6,813 nt of DNA from Bacteroidales bacterium (GTDB lineage Bacteria > Bacteroidota > Bacteroidia > Bacteroidales > VadinHA17), in the NCBI GenBank assembly GCA_003162595.1, contig PMNJ01000182.1:3397-10209 (forward strand), written 5' to 3'. How positions within the stretch are numbered: position 1 is the stretch's first letter; each line of letters begins with the position of its first letter. Made by a program: the position numbers and the translations under genes. Under the pieces are notes generated by a model that made no database searches, was not told where the DNA came from, and worked only from the letters and a program-made list of their open reading frames with translations. Positions 1 to 6,383 of this stretch are shown here, in pieces.

Positions 1-651
1 CAGGGTCTGCATGAAACCATCAAAGACAAGCGACCGTTCTTCCTGATCAGGTCTGCAGGGTGCTGTGGGAGGTCCCTCTTTCATTACTACAAGAAAAATA
101 AAAGCTGTGATAATTGAAACAACTCCATAAATGACTAACATGCCGCTAATACCCGATCCAATTATAAGGTAAGGAGTAAGGGTCATTCCAGCAAGTATCC
201 CGATATACATTGAGAGTGTTCCAAGTCCTGCAGCTGTAGCCCGTTCCTCCATAGGAAACCACCTGGCAGCCAGTTTAGTAATTGCATTTAATATAAATGG
301 TTGTCCGATTGCAATGCCAATTTGTGCCATCAGAAGCAAATTGTAATCTGTACCGGCAAATCCGCGCAACAAACCAAAAATTCCTGTAAATGCCGCACCG
401 ATCCCAACGCCTATCCGTATTCCAAATTTGTCGATTGCCCACGATGCCGGGATTGAAACTACTATATAGACAATCATGAAACACATGGAAAGGAGCCCGA
501 TCTTAAGATCAGAAACACCAAAATATTTTGTTGCGTCTCCTGTTATCGGTGCAAAAGTTATCCAGAGAAGCTGGTTTACTGCAGCCATTAACATATAAAT
601 GACTAACATGAACCAACGTGAGCTATAGACTTTGAACTTTGATTTTGCCAT
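1..651 (-). CDS. MFS transporter, FLVCR-like, partial (N-terminal 217 residues)
   Basis: An inner-membrane secondary transporter, cut by the window edge so that only the first half (about TM1-6) is present. Reading from the ATG at 651, hydrophobic segments lie near residues 13-33, 51-73, 80-98, 104-124, 141-163 and 169-190. The MFS loop 2-3 motif is DKFGIR (74-79). The stretch KLAARWFPMEERATAAGLG (126-144) and the TM1 segment with W30 and APIT resemble the FLVCR/DIRC2-like branch of MFS, whose animal members move choline, ethanolamine or heme. W30 and Q117 (in GQPFI) appear to align with the ligand-site Trp and Gln of FLVCR1/2, but this is a by-eye alignment. The substrate in this organism is unknown. 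The start is supported by the RW-containing cytoplasmic N-terminus and by a candidate promoter about 20 nt upstream. The gene lies 31 nt behind the methyltransferase gene on the same strand. MFS is certain; the FLVCR-like assignment is moderate. Confidence 0.85.
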   Translation of the reverse strand, partial: MAKSKFKVYSSRWFMLVIYMLMAAVNQLLWITFAPITGDATKYFGVSDLKIGLLSMCFMIVYIVVSIPASWAIDKFGIRIGVGIGAAFTGIFGLLRGFAGTDYNLLLMAQIGIAIGQPFILNAITKLAARWFPMEERATAAGLGTLSMYIGILAGMTLTPYLIIGSGISGMLVIYGVVSIITAFIFLVVMKEGPPTAPCRPDQEERSLVFDGFMQTL

Positions 652-668
652 ATCGGAATAAATTTGAA

Positions 669-698
669 CAAATATAATTTTATTAATCAGGTACGCAA
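669..698 (-). promoter_or_regulatory. Candidate Bacteroidota-type promoter for the MFS gene
   Basis: On the minus strand, a -33 TTG (698-696) is followed after 19 nt by TATATTTG (676-669), an exact match to the TAnnTTTG -7 consensus. Transcription would start just upstream of the ATG at 651, giving a leader of roughly 10-15 nt. The element overlaps the last codons of the methyltransferase gene, so the MFS gene can be transcribed separately as well as by read-through. The region is AT-rich, so a chance match is possible. Confidence 0.4.
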
Positions 699-1465
699 TC
701 CGATTTTCGCAGAAACTCGGAAAAAACTATTGAGGCAGCCATTCCAACATTTAAAGAATCAATTCCTTCCAGAGATTTGCTGAATTTAGGTATTCTAATT
801 TTTTCTGTAATAAACGGAATTAATTCATGGGATATACCTTTTGATTCATTTCCTAGCAATATAATGCCTTTATTATCAAGTTTATGATCATAGATAGATT
901 CACCTTCAAGTAAAGTTCCATAGACCGGAATATCATTTTGAGCAGCTGAGATAAAAAGTTTTTTGAGATCAGAGTAAAACACATTTACCTGCAATAAAGC
1001 GCCCATGCTTGCCTGGATTACTTTTGGGTTATAGACATCCACACAATCCTCTGAACACACTATATTTTTAATTCCAAACCACCCGGCAGCGCGTATTATT
1101 GTACCCATGTTGCCAGGATCCTGAACAAAATCGAGGGCTACACAAATTTGATTGATTATCTCTGATATGATCATTTCATGTTCCGGCATATGAACTACTG
1201 CCAGGGCATTATGAGGTGTTTTCAGGGTGCTTATTTGTTTGAGTTCATCATAACTTATATCCTCTATCATGTTGACTGAACTGGTAAGTCCAGGAAGCAG
1301 CCCATTAAGAAATTCAGGTTTGCCAAGGAGTATCCTTACCGGGACATTCGAACTTAAGAACTCTTTAACGAGCTTATCTCCCTCAATTACAAATAATCTT
1401 TCTTCATCTCTTGCCTTTTTGTTTTGAAGAGATTTTATGTATTTGATTCTGGATTTACTGATCAT
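683..1465 (-). CDS. TrmH/SpoU-family RNA 2'-O-ribose methyltransferase
   Basis: A SAM-dependent SPOUT-class (knotted) methyltransferase that probably modifies a ribose 2'-OH in rRNA or tRNA in the cytoplasm. At 260 aa it has the usual length of RlmB/TsnR-like members with an N-terminal substrate-binding domain (about 1-95, including EERLFVIEG at 21-29). The three SpoU motifs are all visible: motif 1, DPGNMGTIIRAAGWFG (116-131), with Asn119 and the catalytic-type Arg125; motif 2, LLGNESKGI (203-211), with Glu207; motif 3, IPKF followed by SLNVGMAAS (225-245), including Asn239. The target nucleotide cannot be read from sequence, so no rlmB or trmH symbol is given. The ATG at 1465 is chosen because it gives the standard basic N-terminus. 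AGAAGGA abuts it with no spacer, so it is unlikely to work as an SD. The gene is divergent from tamL. Confidence 0.93.
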   Translation of the reverse strand: MISKSRIKYIKSLQNKKARDEERLFVIEGDKLVKEFLSSNVPVRILLGKPEFLNGLLPGLTSSVNMIEDISYDELKQISTLKTPHNALAVVHMPEHEMIISEIINQICVALDFVQDPGNMGTIIRAAGWFGIKNIVCSEDCVDVYNPKVIQASMGALLQVNVFYSDLKKLFISAAQNDIPVYGTLLEGESIYDHKLDNKGIILLGNESKGISHELIPFITEKIRIPKFSKSLEGIDSLNVGMAASIVFSEFLRKSDCVPD

Positions 1466-1497
1466 TCCTTCTGTATTAAACTCAAATATGCCGCTTA

Positions 1498-1529
1498 CAA
1501 AAATAAGGAATAATTAGCCACAACAACAA
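1498..1529 (-). promoter_or_regulatory. Candidate promoter for the RNA methyltransferase gene
   Basis: On the minus strand, TATTTTTG (1505-1498) matches TAnnTTTG, with ATTG ending 21 nt upstream (TTG at 1529-1527; another TTG lies 18 nt away). Its position gives a leader of roughly 25 nt before the ATG at 1465. The upstream GTTGTTGTTG run makes the -33 assignment ambiguous. Confidence 0.4.
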
Positions 1530-1553
1530 TGTACATTTTGAAGGAGGCCCCCT

Positions 1554-1587
1554 GTCCCGCTTTCCTCGACAAGCTCGGAAGCGGGAC
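1554..1587. repeat. GC-rich 11-bp hairpin in the divergent intergenic region
   Basis: GTCCCGCTTTC (1554-1564) pairs with GGAAGCGGGAC (1577-1587), all Watson-Crick except one G.T pair, around a 12-nt loop. It is much more GC-rich than its surroundings. It is not followed by a T-tract on either strand, and both flanking genes read away from it, so it is not a terminator. It abuts the compound inverted repeat at 1586-1672, and the two may form one repeat unit. Confidence 0.6.
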
Positions 1588-1672
1588 TTCCCCCTAAAGG
1601 GGGATTAATTCTCGGATATTAAGTAAAATTTCTCTTAAGTGCTGAGGATTAGCCCCCATTTAGGGGGGAAGT
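1586..1672. repeat. Compound inverted repeat with two C5-TAAA-G5-type palindromes
   Basis: The left module (1586-1609) contains CCCCC-TAAA-GGGGG; the right module (1648-1672) contains CCCCC-ATTTA-GGGGGG. The right module is the reverse complement of the left with two single-base insertions and about two mismatches, so the 87 bp can fold into one long cruciform or hairpin, or into two small ones. Inside, TTAAG (1619-1623) also pairs with CTTAA (1634-1638). This is the main content of the gene-free stretch 1466-1762 apart from promoter elements. The form suggests a short dispersed intergenic repeat (MITE- or REP-like). No target-site duplication or transposase is seen. Confidence 0.6.
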
Positions 1673-1732
1673 GAGGCAAACAGAACCTTTGCGGTTAATG
1701 GATTTTTAGCTTTTAGTTCTGATTATTATTGA

Positions 1733-1740
1733 TATATTTG
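1733..1740 (+). promoter_or_regulatory. Candidate -7 element for tamL
   Basis: TATATTTG matches TAnnTTTG and lies 22 nt before the TTG start codon, which would give a leader of about 15 nt. No TTG occurs at the expected 19-21 nt spacing upstream (the sequence there is TTTTAG), so support rests on the -7 box and position alone. Confidence 0.3.
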
Positions 1741-1762
1741 AGTTTAAGTTTTAATCCATATT

Positions 1763-4114
1763 TTGAAGAAATCCATTACACATATAAATCTGTTTCAACA
1801 AGAGTATTTTATATTAATAATTTTTCTATTGTTACTTATAACATCGTGTAATTCAACAAAATATGTACCAAATGGAGAGAGCCTTTTAAATGAGAATCAT
1901 ATAAACGTGAATAAAGAAGGTGTTAAGAAAAGTGATCTCGTGCCATATCTTAAACAAACTCCGAATAAGCGAATTTTTGGTGCGAGGTTTTACCTGGGTT
2001 TGTACAATCTTTCTAATATAAATAAGGACAAATGGCCTCATAACTGGTTAAGAAACATCGGCGAAGAACCTGTTATCTATGACCCTGATGCCATGACCAA
2101 AACTAAAGAACAAATGAGGTCGTATGTCGCTTCGAAAGGTTATTTTGACGGAAAAGTAACAGATACAGTTGTAACTGCCAGCATGAAAACGGATGTTTTT
2201 TATAATGTCGATTTATTACGTCCCTATACAATCAGAAACCTCACCTATGAGATCGCAGACAGTAATATCAAAAAGCTTTGTTTTTTTGATTCTGTGAACT
2301 GTGTTATTGTGAGAGGAAAACCCTATGATGTTGATGTTCTGCAGGCAGAGCGGACACGATTTGAGCGTTTTATCAGGGATCATGGCTTCTATGGATTTTC
2401 AAACGATTATATCTCTTTCAGAGTTGATAGCACAATTGGGAACAGGCAGGTTAATATTAAATACAATGTCAGGAATTTTACCAAACTTGATGTAAATAAC
2501 AATATCATTTCCGGGCCTTTCGCAATTTACACTATAAAAAATATTTATATCTATCCCGATTTTGTACCAAAGGAAGCACTGGAAGGAGGTGAAGCATATT
2601 TAAAGAGTCTGGATACAACTTTCTATAAAGGCTATTATTTTATTACGTCAAAAAAGAAACATGAAGTAAAGTATGATCTAATTCTACAATCACTCTATCT
2701 GAAAGCCGGATCAGTATTCAATGTGACGAGTACAGAGCAAACACAGTCACATCTCCTCTCTTTGAAAATATACCGGCTTGTCAATATTACCTATAATGAT
2801 GCAAAAGAAAATGTGAATCTGCAGGGGATGGAGTTAATGCTCGATTGTAATATTCACCTTACTCTTATGAGTCAGCAGTCTTATAAAATAGAACTTGAAG
2901 GAACAAACTCCGGTGGAAACCCGGGTGGCGCTCTGAACCTGATCTATCAGCATAAAAATCTCTTTCATGGGGCGGAACTGTTCAGTACAAAATTGAAAGG
3001 AGCTTACTCAGCTTATACTCAACCAGGTACAAAGCTTTCGAGCATACAAGAGTATGGACTGGAAACTAGCTTGCGGCTTCCGGAATTTTTGGTTCCTTTT
3101 GTTAAAACAGAAAATTTTATCAAGAAATTTAATCCTTCAACTACTTTATTAGCATCTTATGACTATCAGAGCATGCCATTTTATACCAGGACTATCGCCA
3201 TTGCCAGCTTTGGTTATGACTGGAAGTCGGGGTTCTATCAGGAACATATTGTGAACCCGGTTCAGTTAAGCCTCGTGAACGTACCAAAAATAGATTCAGC
3301 ATATAAAGCATATATAGCTGCATCTTCTTATCAGGCTCATAGTTATGATAATGTATTGATTCTTGGAGGAAGTTATTCATTTATATTTAATAACCAGAAA
3401 ATTAAGAATTCGAGAGATTACTGGTTTCTCAGGGTAAATGCGGAGACAGCAGGCAATTTAATTGGACTGGCTGAAAAGCTTGCAGGCGGAAATAAAACAG
3501 ATAATACTTATCAGATATTGGGGCAGCCATTTGCACAATATGCTAAGACTGATTTAGATTTAAGATACAATTATAAGTTTAATGATGTAAGCTCCATTGC
3601 ATATCGGGGTTTCTTTGGCATTGCTTTACCTTATGGAAACTCGAAAGAAGTACCATTTGAAAAGCAATATTTCGAAGGTGGTGCAAATGATATCAGAGCC
3701 TGGCAGGTAAGATCTCTTGGTCCGGGTTCTTACGCGGATTCGTCCAGGTTATTGAATGAAACAGGAGATATCAAGTTAGAGGCAAATGCAGAATACCGGT
3801 TTAAACTTTTCTGGATAATCGAGGGTGCAATTTTTCTCGATGCAGGGAATATATGGAGTTATAAAAACGACCCGGCACGACCAGGATCACAATTCCAGTT
3901 TAATAAATTCTATAAAGATATTGCGATAGGTACCGGGACGGGATTCAGATTCGATCTTAAATTTGTGATCGCGAGGGTTGATATAGGGATGAAACTTCGT
4001 GATCCTCTGCTTCATGATGCTCAGTCTACTGAAGGATCTCATTGGATATTTCTTAATGGACCTTACAAAAGAAAAGATTTTACAATAGTGCTGGGCATTG
4101 GATATCCATTCTGA
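1763..4114 (+). CDS. tamL: TamL: lipidated TamA-like Omp85-family outer membrane protein
   Basis: An outer-membrane beta-barrel of the Omp85/BamA-TamA superfamily, expected to assist insertion or translocation of outer-membrane or surface proteins, probably with a TamB-like partner. Residues 16-29 form a hydrophobic signal ending in the lipobox LITSC with Cys29, so the mature N-terminus should be lipidated; this is the feature that defines the Bacteroidota/Chlorobi TamL variant. The sequence after Cys29 (TKYVPNGESLL, then the PNKRIFG segment near 67-73) is typical of this group. Residues about 40-380 form the periplasmic POTRA region. The barrel starts near GGALNLIYQHKNLFHGAE (388-405). The Omp85 loop-6 signature appears as GGANDIRAW with downstream LGPG (639-655; Arg645), and the protein ends in a barrel-type C-terminal Phe783. 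The start is TTG: no ATG occurs in frame before codon 111, and starting there would remove the signal. There is no SD. It is 783 aa, normal for the family. Confidence 0.9.
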   Translation: MKKSITHINLFQQEYFILIIFLLLLITSCNSTKYVPNGESLLNENHINVNKEGVKKSDLVPYLKQTPNKRIFGARFYLGLYNLSNINKDKWPHNWLRNIGEEPVIYDPDAMTKTKEQMRSYVASKGYFDGKVTDTVVTASMKTDVFYNVDLLRPYTIRNLTYEIADSNIKKLCFFDSVNCVIVRGKPYDVDVLQAERTRFERFIRDHGFYGFSNDYISFRVDSTIGNRQVNIKYNVRNFTKLDVNNNIISGPFAIYTIKNIYIYPDFVPKEALEGGEAYLKSLDTTFYKGYYFITSKKKHEVKYDLILQSLYLKAGSVFNVTSTEQTQSHLLSLKIYRLVNITYNDAKENVNLQGMELMLDCNIHLTLMSQQSYKIELEGTNSGGNPGGALNLIYQHKNLFHGAELFSTKLKGAYSAYTQPGTKLSSIQEYGLETSLRLPEFLVPFVKTENFIKKFNPSTTLLASYDYQSMPFYTRTIAIASFGYDWKSGFYQEHIVNPVQLSLVNVPKIDSAYKAYIAASSYQAHSYDNVLILGGSYSFIFNNQKIKNSRDYWFLRVNAETAGNLIGLAEKLAGGNKTDNTYQILGQPFAQYAKTDLDLRYNYKFNDVSSIAYRGFFGIALPYGNSKEVPFEKQYFEGGANDIRAWQVRSLGPGSYADSSRLLNETGDIKLEANAEYRFKLFWIIEGAIFLDAGNIWSYKNDPARPGSQFQFNKFYKDIAIGTGTGFRFDLKFVIARVDIGMKLRDPLLHDAQSTEGSHWIFLNGPYKRKDFTIVLGIGYPF

Positions 4115-4139
4115 GAATTAAATTCATATTTACTCTATA

Positions 4140-4147
4140 TAACTTTG
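4140..4147 (+). promoter_or_regulatory. Possible -7 element upstream of the helix-hairpin-helix gene
   Basis: TAACTTTG fits TAnnTTTG and is identical to the -7 box of the rpsU promoter. It lies 91 nt before the ATG at 4239. No TTG is present at 19-21 nt upstream. Read-through from tamL is an equally good explanation for expression. Confidence 0.2.
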
Positions 4148-4190
4148 TGGTCAGGCGGATTTCATTTTTTCCCCGGCTATTGACTGATTT

Positions 4191-4228
4191 TTGCAGAAAA
4201 TTGCATATATTGCATAGTCTCATTGCAT
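4191..4228 (+). repeat. Clustered TTGCA(T/G) direct repeats before the HhH gene
   Basis: TTGCAG (4191-4196) is followed by three TTGCAT copies at 4201-4206, 4210-4215 and 4223-4228, so TTGCA occurs four times in 38 nt just ahead of the ATG at 4239. Starts are 10, 9 and 13 nt apart, close to one helical turn. This could be a regulator-binding array or chance in AT-rich DNA. The last copy runs into CATTTTTG (4226-4233), a 7/8 match to the -7 box. Confidence 0.3.
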
Positions 4229-4238
4229 TTTTGTCAAA

Positions 4239-5003
4239 ATGAATTTTAACAGTGAACCAATTAAGAACTGGTTTGGTTTTACCCGAAGGGAGAGAAGATC
4301 AACTTTTATCATGCTTTTGATTATAATCCTGATACTTGGATTGCGATATACTATACCTGATAGCAAGATCGTCATCGAAGATATTACGGGCACAATCCCA
4401 GATACGGAAAATCACTCTGATCTTTCAGGAAAGGACAGCCTGTTTGCTAATGACCTAAGCAGGGGTAATCTTATGAATAGAGGAAAGAAGGGACCGGCTT
4501 ATATTAAAAAATCATATGGAATTGAAGGGGAGCGGATTCCATTTGTGAAAAATAAACATACACCTCAGCAAAGGACCAGCAATTATCCCAGACAAAACAA
4601 CCCACTGATAGAAATTAACCGGAGTGATTCTGCTACGCTTGTAAACCTCCCTGGAATTGGGCCTGTTTTATCAGCAAGGATTATTAAGTACAGGCGCCTT
4701 CTTGGAGGGTATGCCAGCACTGACCAGTTAAAGGAGGTTTATGGGTTGCCGGTTGAGACGTTTGAACTGATAAAGGGTAGAATTTTTGCAGATTCATCGA
4801 TGATTACAAAAATCAATATTAATTCAGCCGGTTATAAAGAGTTATCACATATCCATTATTTTGAAAAATATGAGTTAACTGCAATCTTAAAGTACAGGGA
4901 GATTAAAGGCAGGATAAAGTGTATTACTGATTTGACGGAGAATAAATTGATTACTCCGGAGAAGGCTAGGAAAGTTAGACCCTATCTCAGGTTCGATAAT
5001 TAG
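4239..5003 (+). CDS. Membrane-anchored helix-hairpin-helix (ComEA-like) protein
   Basis: A 254-aa protein with a cytoplasmic basic N-terminus (FTRRERRS, 14-21), one transmembrane segment (about 23-37), a hydrophilic low-complexity linker (about 40-122) and a C-terminal DNA-binding-type helix-hairpin-helix region. The first HhH is canonical: IEINRSDSATLVNLPGIGP then LSARIIKYR (124-152), with hairpin GIG at 139-141. A second repeat starts at KININSAGYKELSHI (191-205), but its hairpin reads HYFEKYEL where a G-x-G turn is expected, so it is degenerate. The fold resembles ComEA, the competence DNA receptor. The anchor and the single good HhH support DNA binding at the periplasmic face of the inner membrane, but a role in DNA uptake is inferred only from similarity and no competence gene is nearby. 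No SD. It lies 124 nt after tamL on the same strand. The family assignment is firm, the function is not. Confidence 0.85.
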   Translation: MNFNSEPIKNWFGFTRRERRSTFIMLLIIILILGLRYTIPDSKIVIEDITGTIPDTENHSDLSGKDSLFANDLSRGNLMNRGKKGPAYIKKSYGIEGERIPFVKNKHTPQQRTSNYPRQNNPLIEINRSDSATLVNLPGIGPVLSARIIKYRRLLGGYASTDQLKEVYGLPVETFELIKGRIFADSSMITKININSAGYKELSHIHYFEKYELTAILKYREIKGRIKCITDLTENKLITPEKARKVRPYLRFDN

Positions 5004-5019
5004 TTCTATCCACCGTATA

Positions 5020-5041
5020 TTTCCCCCTTCAAAGGGGGAAA
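5020..5041. repeat. Palindrome TTTCCCCCT-TCAA-AGGGGGAAA between the HhH gene and rpsU
   Basis: Nine perfect base pairs (5020-5028 with 5033-5041) close a TCAA tetraloop 17 nt after the HhH stop codon. It shares the C5...TTTA/TAAA...G5 design of the modules at 1590-1603 and 1653-1668, so it is probably another member of the same intergenic repeat. It could act as a transcription terminator or 3' mRNA stabiliser for the upstream gene, but no T-tract follows the stem (the next bases are TGCTTCACAG). Confidence 0.5.
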
Positions 5042-5175
5042 TGCTTCACAGTTTTATTTGTATATGCACTTAAAAACTTGTAATTTTATTGAAATATAAT
5101 CCGATATGTTCATCCTAAATAATGTATTTAAATGTCGAAATTAAGATTGTCGGGATAAATAATTTCCTTAAATGT

Positions 5176-5206
5176 TTTGAAAAGACTTTTTCTATTTCTA
5201 ACTTTG
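5176..5206 (+). promoter_or_regulatory. Consensus Bacteroidota promoter of the rpsU-xer-hpf operon
   Basis: TTTG (5176-5179), 19 nt, then TAACTTTG (5199-5206): both elements and the spacing fit the published Bacteroides sigma-ABfr consensus exactly. Transcription would begin a few bases after 5206, giving a leader of about 25 nt before the rpsU ATG at 5236. This excludes the longer reading that would begin rpsU at 5122, because that start is upstream of the promoter. Confidence 0.7.
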
Positions 5207-5235
5207 CGCCTCGTTTAAAAACTGAAATATTAATT

Positions 5236-5427
5236 ATGATCATTGTACCATTAAAAGAAGGCGAGAATATTGAAAGAGCTTTAAAGAAGTTCAAAAGAAA
5301 ATTTGAAAAGACGGGTGTGATCCGCGAATTACGCTCGCGTCAGGCTTTCATTAAGCCTTCAGTACGCCGGAGAGAAGAAATCAAGAAGGCAATGTATGTT
5401 CAGAAGATGCAGGAAAGCGAAGAGTGA
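5236..5427 (+). CDS. rpsU: Small ribosomal subunit protein bS21
   Basis: A 30S ribosomal protein of 63 aa, the usual length in Bacteroidota. The sequence opens MIIVPLKEGENIERALKKFK and continues through the basic bS21 core (FEKTGVIRELR at 21-31, then KPSVRRREEIKKA), ending in an acidic tail. In Bacteroidota, bS21 takes part in sequestering the 16S anti-SD on the ribosome. The open frame extends upstream to an ATG at 5122, but those 38 residues are unlike bS21 and the promoter at 5176-5206 lies inside them, so the ATG at 5236 is chosen. The short leader is AT-rich with no AGGAGG-like SD, unlike reports that rpsU is one of the few SD-bearing genes in some members of the phylum. It is the first gene of the likely operon with the recombinase (51 nt downstream) and hpf. 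Confidence 0.95.
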   Translation: MIIVPLKEGENIERALKKFKRKFEKTGVIRELRSRQAFIKPSVRRREEIKKAMYVQKMQESEE

Positions 5428-5478
5428 TCGACGCTGACGCATCTCATTTTTTAACATCACAGATAAAAGGGTTCCTTC

Positions 5479-6366
5479 ATGAGCCATAAGGAATCGTTCT
5501 TACAATATCTGCAAATCGAGAAACGGTATTCATTACATACTGTCAGATCTTATTTAAACGATCTGGACCAGTTTTATTTATTCCTGTTATCACTCGGACT
5601 GCCTGAAGACCCTGTCGCAGTTACTTCTCATGATATCAGGGCTTGGATTGTCAGTATGCTCGACAAGAACTATTCAACGACAAGTATTCATAGAAAAATT
5701 TCCTGTCTCAGGGTATTTTATCGCTATTTAAGAAAAGAAGGGATTATTAAAAATGATCCTCTGGAAAAGGTCGTCCTGCCAAAAAGAAAAAAGAGTCTCC
5801 CTGTTTTCATTGACGAAGAGTCTCTTACGAACCTGCTTGATAATTATAGTTTTGGGGATGGCTTTGCAGGCATAAGAAACCGGACAATTATTGAACTCCT
5901 TTATATGACAGGGATGAGGCGATCGGAGTTAATCGGACTGAGGGATAATGACCTTGATTTGTCTGAAGGCTCTTTGAAAGTGACAGGTAAAAGAAATAAA
6001 CAACGTATAATTCCATTGGTTCAGCCATTTGTTAAACGATTGGAGGAGTATATTATGGTTAGGAATGACAATGTTGTGACAGAAAAAAATGGGTGGTTTT
6101 TTATTACGGATAAGGGAAACAAGTTGTACGATAAATATGTTTATAATACAGTAAATAGTTATCTCTCGATGGTGACCACGATCGAAAAGAAGAGCCCTCA
6201 TATTTTACGTCATACTTTTGCCACACATATGCTTAACCGGGGCGCTGATCTGAATTCAATAAAGGAGTTACTCGGGCACGCAAATCTGTCAGCTACGCAA
6301 ATCTATACGCATAACACCTTTGAAAAACTCAAAAAAGTATATAAACAGGCTCATCCAAGGGCTTAA
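5479..6366 (+). CDS. xerC: Xer-type tyrosine recombinase
   Basis: A site-specific DNA recombinase of the XerC/XerD family, expected to resolve chromosome dimers at dif near cell division. It is a complete 295 aa, the normal length. Residues 1-84 form the SAM-like core-binding domain (IEKRYSLHTVRSYLNDL at 13-29), followed by a linker with NDP and LPKRKKSLP. The catalytic domain (about 105-295) has the full set of active-site residues: Arg147 in TGMRRSEL, Lys171 in TGKRNKQR, His241 and Arg244 in HILRHTFATH, His267 in LGHANLSATQ and nucleophile Tyr276 in IYTHN. Its place between rpsU and hpf, a common Bacteroidota arrangement, argues for a housekeeping Xer enzyme rather than a phage or transposon integrase. 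XerC versus XerD cannot be settled by eye, and the symbol follows usual annotation of this locus. Upstream, AAAAGGG sits 7 nt before the ATG, a weak SD at best. Confidence 0.92.
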   Translation: MSHKESFLQYLQIEKRYSLHTVRSYLNDLDQFYLFLLSLGLPEDPVAVTSHDIRAWIVSMLDKNYSTTSIHRKISCLRVFYRYLRKEGIIKNDPLEKVVLPKRKKSLPVFIDEESLTNLLDNYSFGDGFAGIRNRTIIELLYMTGMRRSELIGLRDNDLDLSEGSLKVTGKRNKQRIIPLVQPFVKRLEEYIMVRNDNVVTEKNGWFFITDKGNKLYDKYVYNTVNSYLSMVTTIEKKSPHILRHTFATHMLNRGADLNSIKELLGHANLSATQIYTHNTFEKLKKVYKQAHPRA

Positions 6367-6383
6367 ATATTAATAAAAAAATC

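Noticed and set aside
275..484. Minus-strand open frame of 69 codons
   Set aside because: It is a shifted frame inside the MFS gene, whose 217 continuous codons with six TM segments explain the region.
1586..1672. Rho-independent terminator or CRISPR-like array
   Set aside because: Flanking genes diverge, no T-tract follows the stems, and the two units are inverted rather than regularly spaced direct repeats with unique spacers.
3192..3380. Minus-strand open frame of 62 codons inside tamL
   Set aside because: It is antisense to the barrel-coding region, with no recognisable domain or start signal; a chance shadow.
5122..5235. 38-residue N-terminal extension of the bS21 reading frame
   Set aside because: It is unlike any bS21 N-terminus, lies across a consensus promoter, and starting at 5236 gives exactly the family length of 63 aa.
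5426..5452. Possible terminator between rpsU and the recombinase: GATCG/CG(c)ATC stem followed by six T
   Set aside because: The stem is only five pairs with a bulge and begins in the rpsU stop codon. It is too weak to call, though partial attenuation lowering xer and hpf expression relative to rpsU remains conceivable.
5929..6201. Minus-strand open frame of 90 codons inside the recombinase gene
   Set aside because: It is antisense to the catalytic domain, where conserved active-site residues fix the sense frame; no protein family resemblance.
5479..6366. Reading the tyrosine recombinase as a sign of an integrated element
   Set aside because: It has XerC/D length and the full catalytic set, sits in a housekeeping operon common in the phylum, and has no att-like repeats or cargo around it.
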